In this document: in pieces, positions 60,548 through 64,000 of the stretch
Numbering within the stretch: position 1 is the stretch's first letter
How the letters are laid out: each line of letters starts with the position of its first letter
NCBI GenBank assembly: GCA_037179515.1
Contig: JAXCGZ010000103.1
Coordinates: 51,001-115,000 of the forward strand
Length of the DNA: 64,000 nt
From: Halocaridina rubra
Taxonomy: Eukaryota > Arthropoda > Malacostraca > Decapoda > Atyidae
Reading direction: 5' to 3'
The notes under the pieces: generated by a model
The model's database searches: none
Seen by the model: only the letters and a program-made list of their open reading frames with translations
What the model was told of the DNA's origin: nothing
Made by a program: the position numbers and the translations under genes

Positions 60548-62006
60548 TGTTGCCTCACTTATCGCGGTAGTTCGGTTCCGGGACCCGGCGCAAACTAGGA
60601 AATCCGCGAAGTAGTATCTGCCTATATGTACATAGATATTTTAATATATTTTTACGTTTACACTGTATAGACCCTCCCTGCACTGTTAAAAAAACACCCT
60701 TTACATTATAAATAACAGCAAGCAACGTAAATTTTTATGAAAGTGATATATTAAATTACGGTGAATGAGGTGATAATGACGTGACATACATACTCATTTA
60801 CAATTATTTTTTTCATTTACGTACTGTATAAACCCTCCCTGCACTGTTAAAAAAACACCCTTAACATTATAGATAACAGCAAGCAACGTAGATTTTTATG
60901 AAAGTGATAGGAAAACTTACCGTGAATGTAATGATGACGTGACATACATACTCATTTACAATTATTTTTTCGTTTACGTACTGTATAAACCCTCCCTGCA
61001 CTGTTAAAAAAACACCCTTTACATTATAAATAACAGCAAGCAACGTAAATTTTTATGAAAGTGATAGATAAAATTACGGTGAATGAGGTGATAATGACGT
61101 GACATACATACTCATTTACAATTATTTTTTCGTTTACGAACTGCATAAACCCTCCCTGCACTGCTAAAAAAAACACCCTTTACATTATAAATAACAGCAA
61201 GCAACGTAAATTTTTATGAAAGTGATAGATAAAATTACGGTGAATGAGGTGATAATGACGTGACATACATACTCATTTACAAATATTTTTTTCGTTTACG
61301 TACTGAATAAACCCTCCCTGCACTGTTAAAAAAACACCCTGTACATTATAAATAACAGCAAGCAACGTAAATTTTTATGAAAGTGATAGATAAAATTACG
61401 GTGAATGAGGTGATAATGACGTGACACACATACTCATTTACAATTATTTTTTCGTTTACGTACTGTATAAACCCTCCCTGCACTGTTAAAAAAACACCCT
61501 TTACATTATAAATAACAGCAAGCAATGTAAATTTTTATGAAAGTATTAGATAAAATTAAGGTGAATGAGGTGATAATTGCGTGACATACATACTCATTTA
61601 CAATTATTTTTTCGTTTACGTACTGTATAAACCCTCCCTGCACTGTTAAAAAAGAACTCTTTACATTATAAATAACAGCAAGCAACGTAAATTTTTATGA
61701 AAGTGATAGATAAAATTACCATGAATGAGGTGATGATGACGTGACACACATACTCATTTACAATTATTTTTTCGTTTACGAACTGTATAAACCCTCCCTG
61801 CACTGTTAAAAAAAAACACCCTTTACATTATAAATAACAGCACGCAACGTAAATTTAAAAAAAAAATTAAAATACTGAAAATGTTTTTTTTCAATATTTT
61901 AATATTTTTGCGTATACCCATAAAATAAAAAAATAATTTATCCAAAAAAAAAACGCGATAGAGTGAGAACGCGAACCAAGAAGCGCGAATAACTGGGGTA
62001 ACACTG
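60545..62006. mobile_element. TIR element T2b with internal satellite
   Basis: CAGTGTTGCCTCAC...GGGGTAACACTG, 1462 bp, flanked by TA. About 1.2 kb of it is a ~160-bp tandem array. Non-coding and non-autonomous. It sits between (TA)n and a 3' T2 fragment. Confidence 0.85.
60630..61850. repeat. ~160-bp tandem satellite, 8 units, inside T2b
   Basis: ACCCTCCCTGCACTG recurs at 60671, 60832, 60989, 61149, 61311, 61471, 61631 and 61791 (steps of 157-162). Units also share 'aacaccctttacattataaataacagcaagcaacgt'-type blocks and 'ggtgaatgaggtgataatgacgtgac'-type blocks. T3 has three units of this type and T2a, T1a and T1b have one each. Confidence 0.9.
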
Positions 62007-62008
62007 TA

Positions 62009-62500
62009 CATTGTATGCTATCGAAGACTATTTCGTATGATGCAATACTGTGAGTTATACTGTACGTACGTATATCATTCAGTTATTAGTACAATGTATA
62101 TTAATATAAAATTCATCTACTTATTTGATGATTGTACAAAATCTATTGTATTTATTCACTGTAATTTGGACCAAATATTCCTTTTGTAAAGATTATACTG
62201 TACTTTTCAAAAGAGGTGGTCAATAAACGTATCTATCTATCTATCTATCTATCTACATTTATGTTTTTTACTATTTTTTACTGTTTTATTATTCGTAGGC
62301 TGGGAAATAATTTTTTTTTATCAATTAGATAATGAAATATGTTTTTTTTCAATAAAAAAAAAAATGAAAATACTGAGAATTTTTTTTTTAATATTTTAAT
62401 ATTTTTGCATATACCCATGAAATAAAATAATAATTTATCCAAAAAAAACCCGCGATAGAGTGAGAAAGCGAACCAGGAAGCGCGAATAACTGTGGTAACA

Positions 62501-62503
<3 letters not shown>
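62009..62503. mobile_element. T2c, right-end fragment of a TIR element
   Basis: Matches the right half of T2a (from 'cattgtacgctatcg' to the CACTG end) including the embedded (TATC)n tail. It ends at CACTG followed by (TA)n. The left half is missing. Confidence 0.75.

Positions 62504-62595
<92 letters not shown>
62504..62595. repeat. (TA)46 between T2c and T1b
   Basis: 92 bp of TA with transposon termini on both sides (CACTG on the left, CAGTG on the right). Confidence 0.95.
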
Positions 62596-62598
<3 letters not shown>

Positions 62599-62806
62599 TG
62601 ATCCCTCGTTTATCGCGGGAGTTCGGTTCCGGGACCATCGTGATAGGTGAATTTCCGCGAAGTAGGATCACCCTACATGTACACAGGTATTTTACATTTA
62701 TTTTTACGTTTACAGTACAAACCCTCCCTGTGCTGTTAACAAACCACCCTTTACTTTATTAATAACAGCGTGCAAGCGTAAATTTACATGAAAGTGATAG
62801 GTAAAC

Positions 62807-62983
62807 TTACCGTGAATGAGGTGGTAATGACATGGCATCGCCGAGAAGGTTGCAGAAGGTCACCGAACGAACCATATTATCATCATGTTCTAGTGAGAGT
62901 TCTTGGAGTGCTTTCACGTGTTCATACATGGCTGCCAGACGTTCGAGTGTAGGGCCAGGATCTTCGATTTCCTCATGGCTAAG
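62807..62983 (-). pseudogene. Tigger/pogo-type transposase C-terminal remnant (T1b)
   Basis: Minus-strand open stretch of 58 codons ending in TAA: L-S-H-E-E-I-E-D-P-G-P-T-L-E-R-L-A-A-M, then VKALQELSLEHDDNMVRS and V-T-F-C-N-L-L-G-D-A-M. Tigger-type transposases end with an acidic block, T/LTLERLA, a spacer, and a D..MVRS..F pattern, so I infer the family. A stop precedes the stretch, and no HTH or DDE part is seen upstream on this strand, where the acidic repeat lies instead. Confidence 0.5.
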
Positions 62984-63195
62984 TTACGAAGTGAACTGAA
63001 TATACAGTACATAGGAAAACCCTTGATCGTTATGAAAAACATGGAAGTGGAGAGGCCAAGTATCCTATCAGTGATGTTTTATACTTTGGACTTTGTACAA
63101 ACTGGTTTCAATTCAAGTCAGTCTTCAGAAACCAATTGTGTTCCTTCTCCTTCTATGATGGAGGTGGATGGCACTGAAAACTGTGAAAATGGCAC

Positions 63196-63510
63196 TAATG
63201 CTCCCCCAGTAGAGGAAATCTCTTTTAAATCACACGTTAAAGAAGATATGCAGAAGCCGCTTGAATTAAAGAGGAGTCTGTTGAGGCAATGGCAACGGTA
63301 CTGATGCTCCCCCAGTAGAGAAAATCTCTTGTAAATCACACGTTAAAAGAAGATCTGCAGAAGCCGCTTGAAATTAAAGAGGAGCCTGTTAAGGCAAAGG
63401 AAATGATACTGATGCTCCCCCAGTAGAGGAAATCTCTTGTAAATCACACATTAAAGAAGATCTGCAAGAGCCGCTTGAAATTAAAGAGGGGCCTTTTGAG
63501 GCATAGGAGA
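63196..63510 (+). repeat. Tandem repeat, 3 units of ~106 bp (acidic 35-codon unit), T1b
   Basis: Units start at 63196, 63302 and 63410 and match 51751-52067. Lengths 106 and 108 break the frame between units. The upstream plus frame (62903-63304) reads ETNCVPSPSMMEVDGTEN and then NAPPVEEISFKSHVKEDMQ. So the same coding-like segment was present before both T1 copies arose. Confidence 0.7.
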
Positions 63511-64000
63511 CTGTTATCGAAAGAACCAACCCAACCCCTGAAGCATAACATATTAATAAGCACAACGCGAACGGCGCATATGTCAGTTAAACTGAATGAG
63601 TGAGGTGAGATAATGGAAGATGGTGGGAGAACCAAACTTCAATCAAAACGCCAATCAGACCCCATGATACAGAACATACAAAAAAATATTTCTGTGATTC
63701 GTCGTCTCCCACCCTTTCAGCCAATAGCATTCCATGAACTATCTCACGTAGGTGCGAGCCTTTGCGTTTTCCAAGACTCCAATACAGTGTACGCTATCAT
63801 ACAGTATTTCACATGGTGCAATACTGTGAGTGTATATGATTAAATTTACGTTTTTTACTATTTTTTACTGTTTTATTACTCTTAGGCTAGGAGATACTTA
63901 TTTTATCAATACAATAATGAAAATTTCAATATGTACTAGCTCAAGTAGGTGCGACCCTTTTAGTTTTCTGAAACACTGATACCGGTATCGTATGTTACAT

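Larger units (their letters stand above)
62596..64000. mobile_element. TIR element T1b (runs off window)
   Basis: Second T1 copy, left terminus CAGTGATCCCTCGTTTATCGCG after TA. Collinear with T1a: transposase-tail remnant, 35-codon repeats, then the 'gataccggtatcgta' sub-repeat region. It lacks the T2 insertion. Right end beyond the window. Confidence 0.85.

Overview
The window looks like intergenic and intronic DNA from a repeat-rich arthropod genome. A decapod crustacean is my best guess, from the very dense (GT)n, (CT)n, (TA)n and (TTA)n tracts and the mix of non-LTR retrotransposons; no single marker proves the taxon. There are no bacterial-style operons. Nearly all long reading frames are retrotransposon ORF1/ORF2 or their remains.

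Host gene. Three minus-strand exon candidates, 55353-55451, 43485-43619 and 25105-25280, fit together. Each has AG/GT borders, both junctions are phase 1, and the joined product reads as a membrane segment followed by the ectodomain start of a Na+/K+-ATPase beta-subunit-like protein. The two introns are about 12 kb and 18 kb and filled with transposons. The middle exon has three acceptor-like copies spaced exactly 18 bp apart.

Main repeat system. A CR1/L2-like LINE, here called AC-LINE, occurs as about ten copies, all sense on the minus strand. From about 25980 to 42512 seven copies (B-H) lie head to tail, and every boundary is a (GT)n tract. Copy F (34823-39597) is full length with intact ORF1 and ORF2. 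ORF2 lies in the -1 frame of ORF1 and opens just before a canonical A_AAU_UUU slippery heptamer kept in all five copies that include it. Copy H ends in a 94-bp perfect fold-back followed by 1034 bp of pure (GT).

Other layout. 1-5700: tail repeat, microsatellites, AC-LINE A and a partial TIR element. 5690-8104: RTE-like LINE. 9640-11530: LINE K tail and a decayed Ty1/copia element. 11930-14510: decayed BEL/Pao. 14631-16020: TIR element T3. 18071-24180: old AC-LINE I split by another LINE (N). 44271-50275: RTE-like copy, then LINE L interrupted by LINE K. 50300-54595: inverted LINE L fragment split by Tigger/pogo-like element T1a, itself split by T2a. 57235-60025: minisatellite, jockey-like RT remnant and an inverted array of tRNA-like units. 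60545-64000: T2b with a 160-bp satellite, partial T2c, and T1b running off the window. T1 copies carry a transposase-tail remnant on one strand and a 35-residue acidic tandem repeat on the other.
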